Part shown: piece after piece, positions 11,340 to 22,913 of the stretch
Numbering within the stretch: position 1 is the first letter of the stretch
Layout: each line of letters opens with the position of its first letter
Origin: Lumnitzera littorea
Lineage: Eukaryota; Streptophyta; Magnoliopsida; Myrtales; Combretaceae
DNA length: 64,000 nt
NCBI GenBank assembly: GCA_024138015.1
Contig: JAMXBB010000009.1
Span: 91,698,616 to 91,762,615, forward strand
Reading direction: 5' to 3'
Position numbers and translations under genes: made by a program
Notes under the pieces: model-generated
Told to the model about the DNA's origin: nothing
Database searches by the model: none
Seen by the model: only the letters and a program-made list of their open reading frames with translations

Positions 11340-12130
11340 ATATTAGTCAAAATTGTGTGGGGCTTACACATTCATTGGCATGGACCAATTTTTATTACAT
11401 TAACTTTAAAATCATCTACCTTAATACCTTCAACCGACACACAATAATCCAAGAATAGTAGTTTGTTTGTCATGAAGCTAATGTTAATATACAATAACCT
11501 ATTCTCCTTTAAAACTATTAGAATTTAACTTTAGTGTATCAAATGTTGTTCTTCAATATAGCTATAAAAAAGAATATCTTCAAATACATTACTATAAATT
11601 TACCAATGGAAGGCTTTATTACCTTCTTCAATTAGTTGCATGAAGGTACTTAGAGCATTAAACAACTTAAACAACATAAAAAACCACTTATACAACCCTT
11701 CTTTAGTCTTAAATTCAATTCTCCATTATCCTTAGTGGTAATTCATACTTGATAGTATTCATTCTTCAAGTCAATCTTGAAGAACCATCCGGTACCATGT
11801 AATCTATCTAACATGTCATTTGACCTTATGATTGGAAATTTTTATTGCAAATTAATCTTGTTAAGCCATGTTTCAATACCTATTCTCTAACTCCCATATT
11901 TCTTTGGAGATGACAAAGTAAGAATAACATAAGGACTCATGCTTTGTTGTATAAGTCCCTCTAAGAATCTCCCTTTCTCTTAGGTTCATTCTATAGTAAG
12001 GTATGTTTGCTAAGCTTATACTAGGAATAAGATCAATATGGCATTGTATGTCCATAATAGTAGGTAGTCCATCCAATATCTCCTCAAGCATTAACTCCTT
12101 AAACTCTTGTAATAAAGGACACACAACTCA
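11340..12130 (-). pseudogene. Ty3/gypsy reverse transcriptase remnant
   Basis: Minus-strand fragments of a gypsy RT in several frames, in the correct order. At 12124-11873 is the region before the RT fingers (ILDGLPTIMDIQCHIDLIP, then YYRMNLREREILR). At lower coordinates follow FFKIDLKNEYYQV (motif A region, catalytic Asp kept), a degraded FxDDILxYS box (FEDILFYS) and a thumb-side NLKKC-like segment. Stops and frameshifts separate them. It follows protease and gag pieces at 12131-13700 and an LTR at 13888. Confidence 0.8.
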
Positions 12131-12830
12131 TGGGTACTCCTCTACTTACACATCGGTATCATTTAACATCACATGTTTGACCACTAACACATGAACTTCC
12201 TTGGTCTCTTTAATTTTAGAATCAAACTCATAAGCAATAAACAAGGAAATACTCTTATTTGATGGTTTTGACTTAGCCTTCAAAGTAATAAGGTGTACTT
12301 TACACTAGCATTCTATAATTTATACATGTTACTCTATCTGAATGTTGGGACATCTACATCATATTGTCACGATCATTGAACAATAAATGATGTACATCCA
12401 TATCAACTATAGCATAATAAACTCTATCATGATACCTATTGATGGATTATGAGACCTTACATCATTTTGTAATTTCTGCCTTTCCTGTTGTTGCTTTGAT
12501 TCATCTTAATGTGTAAAGAATTAGATGCTTCTCTACAAGCAGTTTCAGCTTCTTCACTACATCTCACTTAATGATTTTCTCACAACTACCATTGCCAATG
12601 ATAACACTAAGCTCCTATCATTGATGGAGCACTTGGCTCTGAATAGTTAATGATGTTGAGTCTAATATACTTACTTAGAAACAATATTAGTTGCTTAAGC
12701 ACATATGTTTGACCTTTATCATCATACTCCTCTTCTTTATCTCCAACTGGCTTACAACAAATCTCTTCATCTTTCTCTTCTCTCTTTATGATATTAATAG
12801 TCTTCTTCAAAGGACACTAATTCAACTTCT
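12131..12830 (-). pseudogene. Ty3/gypsy protease-region remnant
   Basis: At 12810-12607 the minus strand reads an acidic linker ending EEEYDDKGQTYVLKQL, the usual stretch between the gag zinc knuckle and the retropepsin in this gypsy type. Protease sequence below 12600 is too decayed for me to place the DSG box. Confidence 0.55.
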
Positions 12831-13700
12831 ACTCAGGTTAGTTTACATTTGAAGCACTTTCCTATAATAGACTTGGTGTTTGCCTATTGTTACCCTTGTA
12901 ATCACTTTTAACACTAGCTTAAGTGTCTCATTAGATCTAATAGCCTTGTAGTTGCCATAGTTCCTTCTAATCCATTCTTGTTGCATCTACTCTATAATTG
13001 GTGCCATGCTCTTTGCTTCTATAAGCATTTAATAACTTACATTCCAGTTTTGTCCCATAACACTAGCCTTAATTTCTCCAAATATCTAGCAACCTACTAA
13101 CCTTCTAATTTAAGCCACTTGTTTATTTTTGTTGATCTATTGAACTTTGCTATATATTTATGCAAAGATCGATTATCCTATTAACCATGATGGTATTGTT
13201 GAAATAATATTGTTCATAATCTAGAGGTAAGAATTCTCTCTTCATCAATTGCTTCATCCTATACTAATTAAGTTCGTAAAAGACCTCTTCCTTATTGCTT
13301 TCTTCTTAATTGGATCCTCTTCCACCATGCAAAAACTCTTAATCTCAACTTATAAGCCATCAATGTGAATTACTTTTCTGATGGAGTCTCTAACTAGTTG
13401 AAGAAACAATATGCCTTAGCAATCTAATCCAAATAATCTTCAATACCTAAGCTTCTACTAGTATGGGATTTTACCTTCAACCAAAATCTTCTAAGCCTTT
13501 GTCATTGGCTTCTTAAACATCTTTCTTCCTATAGCCTTAATATGGCTATTGATGATTGAGTCAATACAATTTAAAGTCATCTTCATAGTTTGAATCATTC
13601 ATAACATAGGCATAATGCCTATGAACAAGTGTAGGTCTATCAATAGGGTCACAATAAGCCATGTCTACACATAGCCTTTTATAGTCATTTTGCTTCGCAT
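12831..13700 (-). pseudogene. Ty3/gypsy gag remnant
   Basis: Minus-strand pieces between about 13500 and 13250 read VLKIIWIRLL-type and then AYKLRLRVFAWWKR. They match the EDYLDW...LKLRxxAxxWW pattern of the retrotransposon gag core. Multiple stops. Confidence 0.65.
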
Positions 13701-13887
13701 CTCTCAACAATTCCTAAAGCATTTAGACAATCTATAATATTCTCAAAACATTTCTCAAAATGTTAGAATCTAAGATCCATTTGTTGCTCTAGATGTTACT
13801 TTAGTCATTGTAACATTGTTTCATCCTCTAAATCGGGACTCATGCCTACTGAACACCATCATGAGGATTATTAACATCACGACCAAT

Positions 13888-14871
13888 TGTTAGTCTATTT
13901 TGATGCTAAAAACACAATGTACAACGTGAAAGCACAATGTATGTAAGGAATAAACTTTGTAATCATTCAAAAGATCTAAATACAACTTATTTATTAGATT
14001 ATTTATAGGCTTAAAACGCTAGAATTACCAAATAAGTTCAATAAACTTGGAAAAAAAAAAAGATAAGAAATAGAACAAACAAAAATACACTTTCTAAACT
14101 AGTATAAAATCTTTGACTACTCAATATCTTGTAAAGAAGCATAAATTTAACCTTGAAAATAACATTAAATGGCAAAGTGGTTCACACCAAGCTAAAGTAT
14201 TCCAATAATTTTTTATTTATGTATTATAGATTTCGTAACCCTTTATAAGTGAAAAGTTATGATCCTTTAAAATTCGAGTGAAGCCTTAATCTTAAATCTA
14301 GTGGAGTAGGACTTGTATCCTTTTTATTGATGTAGCCAAAGTCTCAAGACTTAGCTCTTGTAATTTAATTCCATAACTTTTAGCTTAATTTTATATTTAT
14401 ATAGAAATCTAGGATTTAAGATATTAATTATTTATCTCCTAATTTCATATTCTAATTTTACTCCCAAAATTCAAATTTCTAAATTTTGATTGTAAGAGTC
14501 AAGATCAGAACTCTATAGTTCTTTTATATTTAGTTTTCTTTTAAGTTGTTCGGTATTATGTTTTAGACTATGTCAACTCCTTTTTTGGAAATCCAGTTCA
14601 GTAATCTACTAAATTTTGACTTAATGTACATTATTTTATTAGGGATTCTTACTATATTATACATTTCGTGTATTTTTATAAATGTGTAGTTATTTCCATT
14701 TTTATTTTAATAATACATTTATTTATTTTATTACCATATTTATTTGTGGTTCTATGCTATTACAACATAAGAATGATAGTGTTTTTTTTTTTTTTTTTTA
14801 CTATTTTCAGAAACAAATGCTATAATATTTTAGCTTGTGTTAAGGAACTCATAAATTCTGCATAACTAACA
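13888..14871 (-). repeat. 5' LTR of the 11.3-13.9 kb gypsy relic
   Basis: A 984-bp segment bounded by perfect 7-bp inverted ends, TGTTAGT at 13888 and ACTAACA ending at 14871. A minus-strand TATA box lies at 13999-14008, and a TTGGTCGTGATG stretch follows the inner end where a primer-binding site belongs. No second LTR is visible below 11340, so the element is truncated. Confidence 0.55.
13999..14008 (-). promoter_or_regulatory. TATA box in gypsy LTR
   Basis: Minus strand reads CCTATAAATA, about 115 bp before the inner LTR end. Confidence 0.5.
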
Positions 14872-15829
14872 CTAAAAGTACTTTGTTGAAGGTTCTTGAC
14901 ATGAGAAACCTATCTAAGGAACACATTTTTGGGTTCATTGGTAGAAGAACCCAAAAAAAGTGAAGGAACTCACTTTGTGTTAATAGATTCTTGTGCTCAG
15001 AGCTCCTATTAAAGTTGCTGTAAGGTCTATGTCACCATTAGGTGGGAGTGCGTACCAAGTAGCCATCATATTTCTCCATCTGTAATTACATAACTCATTA
15101 ATTATGATATTAATAACAGTAAATATTTTAATGGTACATTTATTTATTTTATTATGTTATTTATTAACGGTTTATTACTATTTCAACATAAAATTGATAA
15201 GTTTTTTCAAAAAAAAAAAAAAAGAGAGAGAGAAACAAGTTTCGGCTTATGGGAGACATGATTAAGAATCCAATGATATAATAATAATAATAATAAACTC
15301 TATGGGAACAGTTGATAATGTTGACGAGGTATGTTAATGTTTATTAGCAGAACTCTGACATTCATATGCTAAGAATATATGAGATATGTAACAATAAAAC
15401 ATCCTTCGGTTGAATTATACACTCACCATTCCATTATTTTCTCGACATGCAACCAATTTTTAGGTTCTTTAATTAGGAAGATCAGTAGCTAAAACAGAAA
15501 AGAAGCAATGGTTGGAAAAATGGCATAATACTGGTGCAGCCAACTCCATGCTTTCATTGATAAGAGTGAACCTTAATTTTATCTTCTTCTTCTTTTTTTT
15601 TCCCTTTTTCTTTTCTGGCCAATGAAATATTATCTGTTTATATTAACAAATTAACTTCTCCATGATATTTTCTAAACCATGAACAAGATCCAACGCGATG
15701 GATTTGCCTTGCTGGTGAGCCACAAATGATTAACCAATTTCAGTTTGCGGTGAAGTGGTTAGGTTGAATATATGAACTTCTTTCTGGCAATATTACGAGA
15801 AGAAAGGGAAAAAAATTTAAAAAATTGTG
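14872..15829. other. Noncoding upstream of the peptide gene
   Basis: Sequence at 15120-15205 repeats, imperfectly, 14690-14790 inside the neighbouring LTR ('acatttatttattttatta' and 'acaacataa(a/g)aatgata' landmarks). It is followed by a 14-A run near 15210. 15560-15610 is pyrimidine-rich. AATATATGAA near 15765 could serve as a TATA box for the next gene, but I cannot confirm it. Confidence 0.4.
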
Positions 15830-16078
15830 ATGAAGAAGAAGACCAGCTATGCAGTACTTCTCATGGCTGCTATGGTCGCAATGGCGAGCTTGACGACCAC
15901 GTGTGTAGACGCCCACTGCACCATTTCCTGCATGTCAGAATGCTTAAAGCTGTACTCGGATGCCCTAGAGCCTTGTATCCGTAACTGTAATGGAATCTGT
16001 CGGAAGATTGGTGATAAGGAGCCACAGGAGGATGGATGGTCTGCATGGCTTTCTAACGTGATGGACAACAAGCAGTGA
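15830..16078 (+). CDS. Small secreted cysteine-rich peptide, thionin-like
   Basis: An intact 82-codon frame with ATG at 15830 (the in-frame GTG just before it is not a plausible plant start) and TGA at 16076. Residues 1-28 form a signal peptide: a KKK start, a hydrophobic core (AVLLMAAMVAMA) and a likely cut after VDA. The mature part of about 54 residues starts with HC and has six cysteines in the mirrored pattern CX3CX3C-X10-CX3CX3C, followed by a charged tail ending DNKQ. That pair of CX3CX3C motifs resembles plant thionin-like proteins, and the inner CX3C pairs also fit alpha-hairpinin spacing. If so, it would be exported to the apoplast, perhaps as a defence or signalling peptide; this role is inference. 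No intron is needed. It is one of two loci here that look like living genes, but expression is unproven. Confidence 0.65.
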   Translation: MKKKTSYAVLLMAAMVAMASLTTTCVDAHCTISCMSECLKLYSDALEPCIRNCNGICRKIGDKEPQEDGWSAWLSNVMDNKQ

Positions 16079-17982
16079 CTCTTAATGCATGCTCATTATG
16101 TTGCTGCAAATGATTTATAACAACCTCCTCGTATAGAAGGTTTTTCTTACATTTATAGTTGTCTATGACTTTGTTATTCTCTTTTTTTTTTTTACCAATT
16201 ATGTATTATAATTTCTGGAGAGGGAGAAAATTGGTGTTTATGCTATTAGGATACAGTAATCTTGATGTTTACAACGTTATTATTATCACTTGTATATTTT
16301 TCATTATTTTTTATCTTTTTAAAATCCATGGTGGGGCATTTTTCTTGTGACGATTCTCAATCCCTTTCGTTTTCCGGAGAAGAAATCATCACCAGTGAAG
16401 GAAAATATAATGGAAACTTTGGAGTGCGCTGGAGTAATTACAATATAGAAAACAGCAAGAAGGGAAAAAAATTGGAGTTCTAAACGTAGAACCAAGCAGC
16501 TCAATTGAGAATTATTGGAGCACAAGTATCATGTGATCAAGCTTGGCTCGGACTACAGAACCTTCAAGCTTAAATAATAAATACAGGCTTGTTCTAGGAG
16601 AATTCGATGTTTTCTGCATTTGCGATCGTTTTCTTCTTACATTATATGAATAAAACTCTAATAGGCTCTCCCATGTGTGAATAGTTGGAATATTTCTTGT
16701 ATCATGTGCTGCAATGACTCATTAGCGAGGCTTAAATAAAACATGATGACTAGTCTATTAAACGAATGAAAATGTGATATTGTCTGATGGACCTAAACTA
16801 TAAATATTTACGGTCTCTTATTTGAGCCAACACATAATATATATTCACTTGGGGGAATAGTTATCTCCTCTTTACATCATATCAATAGCTATTATGTTTA
16901 GTAAAACACTATTTTATATAAATTACTATTTATAAAAATATTATATAACAATTTACAACTATTCATCATCAATTTACAAACATGAATGGAATATTTATCA
17001 GCAATCACAGAACTACTCTCCATGACCCACTGATAACCTCAACATTTACACAACAGTAACTTCATCTATTCTCCAGCAAGTCACCACAATTTCTCCATCC
17101 ACTAAGAAAAATAAAAACCCCATTAAAGCATTCTTCCTCCTTGAACTTACTAAAAAAAAAACACACACACACACGCTCTATCTCTTTCTCTCTCTTCGAA
17201 ATGGTTTCATCTCTAGCAACGTCGACTTCGACGAGCAACTGACACGTCTTGCCTACATAAAACTCACCAACAAATTAGATCAAAACAAAGGAAAGATGCC
17301 TCTTGCCTTAACATATAATTGGTCGTAAATGGAGGAAACAATTCAGTAGTTGCATGTTTGAAGATGATAGGAGTTCTTGTCAGATGCAGTCAACCACTCA
17401 AATAAAGAATATATTTATTATATTACCAAACTCTTTATCGATATCATCATCTTGTTACTCTTCATTCCCTATTCAACTTCTTCACTCTTACCTTCATAAT
17501 TTATAGATCCAAAATTAGTGACTTGGAAAGATTTGAATTTTTACAAAAATATGAAAAAAGAAACCTACACAAAAACATGTAATTAAAGGTTTGCAAACAA
17601 ATGGAGTTAAAGGGAAAAATTGAAATTAATCATAAAAATATTAGAAAAAAACAAGCATCAACATCACTTGATAAGAATGTATGCACATGGTTTAATGAAT
17701 TTTGATGTATTATTAGCAATTACTACTTCTATCGTAATTATATAGAAAATTTGGAATATTATAGGTGGTATATAGAAATTTCAAATATATTTAAAGTTCT
17801 TTTCTTAACTATGTTGTATATAGTAACTACCAATACCCTACTTAATTAGATAAGCTCTAAGTGTGTAATAAAGGTCATAAAGTAAGTCCCATTACAAATT
17901 TTTCAAAACCTGCTTCCATAGAATAAGATATAGGTATGAGGTCTTCATACCCTATACTCATCTTAGAATTGATACTCTAAGG
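16079..17982. other. Intergenic, no gene seen
   Basis: Contains possible 3' untranslated sequence of the peptide gene (AATAAA-like motifs near 16573) and a short (CA)7 run at 17161-17174 followed by a TC-rich tract. Short overlapping open frames at 16159-16525 on both strands have no family features. Confidence 0.4.
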
Positions 17983-18166
17983 TGTAATGCTCCAAGCCAA
18001 ATGTAATGAATAAGAAAACCAACAAACACTAATAGACTCCTTTTAACCGCTTGACTCAAAAGTTATAACCTTGTGTTGATAAGATATTTACGACCATATC
18101 CTTATAAAATAGTACCAATTCCTCACACAATGCATATGAGATTTCACTTAATCATGGAGTATGACG

Positions 18167-18178
18167 ATTTTCCTTTTT
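18167..18178 (-). other. TRIM polypurine tract
   Basis: Minus strand reads AAAAAGGAAAAT immediately before the 3' LTR. Confidence 0.75.
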
Positions 18179-18380
18179 AAATATGCGATGTTCTCATCGC
18201 TAGACTTTACAATCGAGTCATGTTCTTTCCATTTTTTGTACATAATTTGGGTTATCTACTACCTATAGATCATCTTAAAAGCTAACTAGCAGTCATCACC
18301 CTAATAACACTCCTCGTTCTCCCTAAATATCTTCTAAATCAGAGTCAAACCCTAATCATTCACTTATTGATAGGAGGTCA

Positions 18381-18392
18381 ACTCTAATACCA
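18381..18392 (-). other. TRIM primer-binding site
   Basis: Minus strand reads TGGTATTAGAGT, one transition away from the TGGTATCAGAG core complementary to initiator Met-tRNA, two bases inside the 5' LTR. Confidence 0.8.
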
Positions 18393-18583
18393 TTTATAAT
18401 ATCCCAAGTCAAAAGTAGTAAACAACTAAACCAATAAACACTAATAGGTTCATTTCGATTACTTGACCCAAAAGTGATAATATCATATTGATAAGATATT
18501 TAGCATTATGACCTTATAAATTAACACAAATCCTACTTATAATCCATATGAGACTTTATTTAATCATGGGATATTACATAAGG

Positions 18584-19331
18584 TATAAAGAATACAATTT
18601 TATGATAGCTTGTATCAATCTTATAAAAATTATAAAATAACATTAATAAATGAATAATAAATAATATTATTATATTTTTCTACCAATAAATGTTATCGTA
18701 AAAAAAGGAAAAAGAAAAGAATAGAAGATCATAAGTTAATAACCATAAACGTACCTCTCTCGTTTTACATTGTCCATTTTCTTCCCTTCTCTTCCCCATT
18801 TTCTAATCCAATTTACTTTTCCTATTCTTTTCCCTTATTTTTCTTTTTCATATTTGCTAAGTAATAAGAATACATAAACTTAAGATAATGAAGGTAAGAA
18901 AAATTATTTTTTTAATTTCACAAATTTTGCTATAGGTTCCATAGGTTGTACATATGAAAAACTTATAATATCATATAAATATTGCTTTTTTAATATCATA
19001 TAAATTTGAAATTTACAAAAAGAAAAGTAAAACTTATAAGTTACACAAGTTATCCTTTACCCTATAATACAAGGTAGGTTGTGGTTTTAGAATTTAGAAA
19101 CCTTTACCTTATGGAGTAAGTTACCAATAGGTAGATACTCTACCTACACTGTACTCATTCACCGTTTATTTGCTATATAGAGAGAGGAAATAATATGATT
19201 TTGAAAAGTGTAATGGATGTTCCAGAAAAAAAAAAAAAAAAGTGTAATGGATGAGATTAAGGAAACCTGATGGTGACACCATAAAAAAAAAATGTAATAA
19301 ACTAAAACAATGATCAATACAAAAAGCCAAA
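18584..19331. other. Noncoding AT-rich stretch
   Basis: A-rich runs near 19228 and 19282 and the repeated 'agtgtaatggatg' around 19209 and 19241. No gene or element end found. Confidence 0.45.
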
Positions 19332-20610
19332 TGAAAAACTATACTAGAAACTTAAGAAAAGGGGATGAATCGAGGTCAATGTCTAAATTTTACTTTAATA
19401 CTAATTTCTTGATTTAAGTAACTAAATAAATACAATCTCAATATAATAAAGTAACAATGAGTATAACCAATATAATAATAATAAAACAATAATAAGTGCC
19501 AAAAATAAAAAAGATAGGGTTAGTGAAAATCAAGCTTAAATCTAACGTGAAGTTTAGATTGCTTCTTACTCTTCACAGCCATACAATGCCTCCAATCGAA
19601 AACTTCACATCAATTTACTAATTTCTCAATCCAAGCTCGAAGAGCTATACATACACAAACTTAATTATACAATTTTCACACTCATAACTCACCCAATCTT
19701 AATTTTACAAGATTCTCAATCACAATAACTCTCAATACAAATCACAATCTTAACTCACAACACAAACTTAATCTCAAGTATGGTGTACTCTCTCAAAATT
19801 CTTGTAAGTATAAATCACTTTACACTATGTTAGGGTTTACAAATGATTTAGCAAATTAAGAACACAATATAAAGGATAAGTGAATAAAAGATGTAATTGT
19901 ATATTTTCAACTCTACTATCCATCCTTAAACTACCGAACAATTTGTATTTATAGTCTCTTAAGAAAATCCAACTGTTGGTATACTTCTCTCTTCATTTAA
20001 TGCTCTATAACTACTCCTTTCTGTGTGGATCAACCGAACAGTTCATTCAAGTTAGGTCACTAATTGGATAGTCTTCAGGTAACCAGTCATACAGTCCTAC
20101 ACACCCTACTAACTTGCAGCAAATAGCCAAACTGACTAGGGACAACTAACTATATAGTCCAACATACCCTACTGCCTTGTAGAAACCAACCGCATGGTCT
20201 AAGAACAACTAACCACATAGTCTAACAAACCCTACTAACTTATAGCAACTAGTTGGAAGGTCCAAGGACACCGAGTCGCATAGCCCATCACTTGCCACTG
20301 ATTACAGAACACCTAATGCAACTAGTGAGAAGGTTCACACTAGAACAGCTGAACAACACACACTAAGATACAGCAAACATTTCTGTTCCCTTTTACTTTT
20401 TTTTTTAAGAATTTCAAATTCAATCTAATCAAGTTATATTACACAGATATCATGCAAAACATAGTATCATAAAGATAATTTAAGTCCTTTATTAAATTAT
20501 CCGTGCTTTTATAAGATTTGCAAAGAGATTTATAATTAATAATTAATTTAACATAACTTACATGGTTTTGTTCTCATCAAAATCACACATAAGAACCTAT
20601 TAATTCAATA
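19332..20610 (-). repeat. 3' LTR of the gag-only element
   Basis: 1279 bp, colinear with 24469-25735. Keeps an intact minus-strand TATA box (CTATAAATA) at 19946-19954, with the tandem array at 20079-20290 upstream of it. Confidence 0.85.
20079..20290 (-). repeat. 63-bp tandem array in U3 (3' LTR)
   Basis: The same array as in the other LTR, with units starting near 20079, 20143, 20206 and 20269. Present in both LTRs, so it existed in the source element before insertion. Confidence 0.85.
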
Positions 20611-20624
20611 ATCTTCCCCTTTTT
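20611..20624 (-). other. Polypurine tract of gag-only element
   Basis: Minus strand reads AAAAAGGGGAAGAT, ending exactly where the 3' LTR starts. Confidence 0.8.
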
Positions 20625-22900
20625 GATGAGAACAAAACTTTGTGACATAAACTCCCCCTAAATATGATACTCCTTCTCAAATTAACACTCTCCTTCAATG
20701 AAGCACTAGTTATAAAAGATTTCTTTTGAGAATATTTATGAAAGAGTCAATATTAGATTAAGTTGAAAGTGTTTAAACTTCATTTTAGAGGATAGCCAAT
20801 TTAACTTCATATTTCAATTTGACAATTATTAACCAACAAATCTCTTCGACTTTATGATCTTACCTTCACTAAACTTAAACAAAAATAGTTAGGTGACTTG
20901 AATTCTTCTCCCCTTTTGGCCTTTTATGAGATTCTAAGCGATGAAGAGGAAGAGAAAAGCATGTCAAAATTCTAGCATAGCCCCGACTTAAGCCTTACGA
21001 TATGCTACCTTCAAAAGAACATAATTCAATAGCTAATATAAGCAAGCAATACAATGCACAATCATTTATAAGATAGCAATTGATTTCTCATTGTAACAAG
21101 ATATTCCATATATTGGAGCAACCAAAGTTCATAAGAGATTACATAAACACATATAAGTATACTAACAGAAGGCCAGTAGGCTAAAATCTTAAGTCAATAC
21201 ATAATTAAAGATGATCTTAAGGACCAATAAACAACATATACAAGCCATATAACAAAACAAATGATGAATAGAGTTCAAGTCCATATACAAATAGAGAACA
21301 TATTAGTAGTGCCAATTTTGCAACAACCGTCTGGACAGTAGGAATGAACTGTTTACATAGTTGCATACAAATTGCACTGGCCACTTGAAATTTCCACTTA
21401 GTCCATGGACTCTTCATAACATTTAAACAAATCTTATCCCAACAAATTATATAAGCTTAGATGAAGCATGTTTGATAACTATAACTTGCATTTTAGGCTA
21501 TCTTAAAATAGGATGTTATAAATGTCTAGCTTTAGCTTAGTTTTTGGAGGTCTAAGGGTTCCAAAAACACATCAACTTACAATGAAGTAAATTTAATCAT
21601 TTAAACACGACTTATAAGATAAAATACGCATGTAAGAGCCTTCATTTAACTTTGAAATCACCAAATGAGAAGGATGTACATATGAGAACTTCAATAAGTA
21701 AGTATGAATTCAATTGTGTACAAAACATATCAAATGATAAAAATTTATGCAAGAAGCTTATGTGAGTATGTTCTAGAGACCTAATATGATGTTATAAGCT
21801 ATTTGATTTGAAGGGAAAGACATTTTATCCAAAAAATTACTACTTTAGATCATCAAAATCAACTACTTAGAGCATAAATTGAGTTTAATGACAAACATGC
21901 ACACTAAGTTAAGTTTATAACAAGTTAATATTTTAAGCAAGTTTCAATAGTGTCTATAGTCACAAAGATAGCATGATTAAGATATATAACATGCAAACGA
22001 GCAAAATGATTATGTGACTTTTTAAACATTAATAAAAACATAATTTAGGTTTAAGGGAGTCATATTCACAAAAAATAAAAATAAGCCAAATCACTCATTC
22101 AACCATAATCTATGAACAAAATTAAACATGTGGGAATCGAATTTGAGTAAGAAAAACTAGGCATGGCAAAATAATGCGTATATCATCCTAAACATACATG
22201 AGTAACTTTAAATGTCCACAAAATGTATGATATTTGCAATTATCCATTTCAAGCAAGATTTAAATAAATATTATAATATGGTGAGAGTATAAACATGGCT
22301 TGGAAAGCAATTAATTGTAAAAATGTTAAGTGAGTTCCTAAATACTCATGAAAGCTCAAATGTGGTTGAAAAAAAGTCAAATTTATATAGTTTCATAAAT
22401 ATATCAAATCAACCATTTAAGCATGAGATATTAGCACATTTTAAACATGCATGAATACATATTTGACATAAAGACCAAGATATGGCAAAAGTGTGCTTGT
22501 AAAAGCCTAATGAGCATAGAGACTTTCAAGTACACACAAAATATGTTAGTTATTCTATAGAGACTATTTGAATGAGTTTCTTAAATCAAATACCATATTG
22601 GAGGCATTTCAAATTTTCTTTAAGTATTTTTCATTTGAGTTTCTTTAGTTGTTCCCACTTGAAGTTATTACAAAAACGAGCAATTACTTCTTTAATACTC
22701 ATGCGAGTTTAAGTCCTTTATGGTTAATAGCAATGATATACCCTTGCGAGTTTTGGAACCAAAACCATCTTACATTTTTTAAACCCAAACTATCTTACCT
22801 TTATAATTCAAATTGATATTGCAACATATTGCACATGTATGTAGAATATGATCATATTTACCTCAATAGTTAAAAGTCTTAATTGTTACTTTTATAAAGT
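20625..22900 (-). other. Noncoding interior of the gag-only element
   Basis: No pol-derived motif in any frame. The segment near 21000-20900 ('aggccaaaaggggagaa' on the minus strand) is shared with 4180-4210 in the plus-strand copy. A 66-codon minus frame at 21417-21217 belongs to the same conserved non-pol region but matches no domain I know. Confidence 0.6.
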
Positions 22901-22913
22901 AACTTTTGTAAGA

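Larger units (their letters stand above)
17983..18578 (-). mobile_element. Complete TRIM (miniature LTR retrotransposon)
   Basis: A 596-bp element flanked by a perfect 5-bp duplication, TAAGG at 17978-17982 and 18579-18583. Two 184-bp LTRs (17983-18166 and 18395-18578) are similar along their whole length, about three quarters identical by eye. The outer ends are TG and CA. The 228-bp interior has no ORF, only an initiator-Met-tRNA-type primer-binding site and a polypurine tract, so it depended on other elements for every enzyme. Orientation is minus, from those two sites. Confidence 0.9.

Noticed and set aside
15772..15984. 70-codon plus frame overlapping the cysteine-rich peptide
   Set aside because: Other frame of the peptide gene; lacks the signal peptide and any motif.
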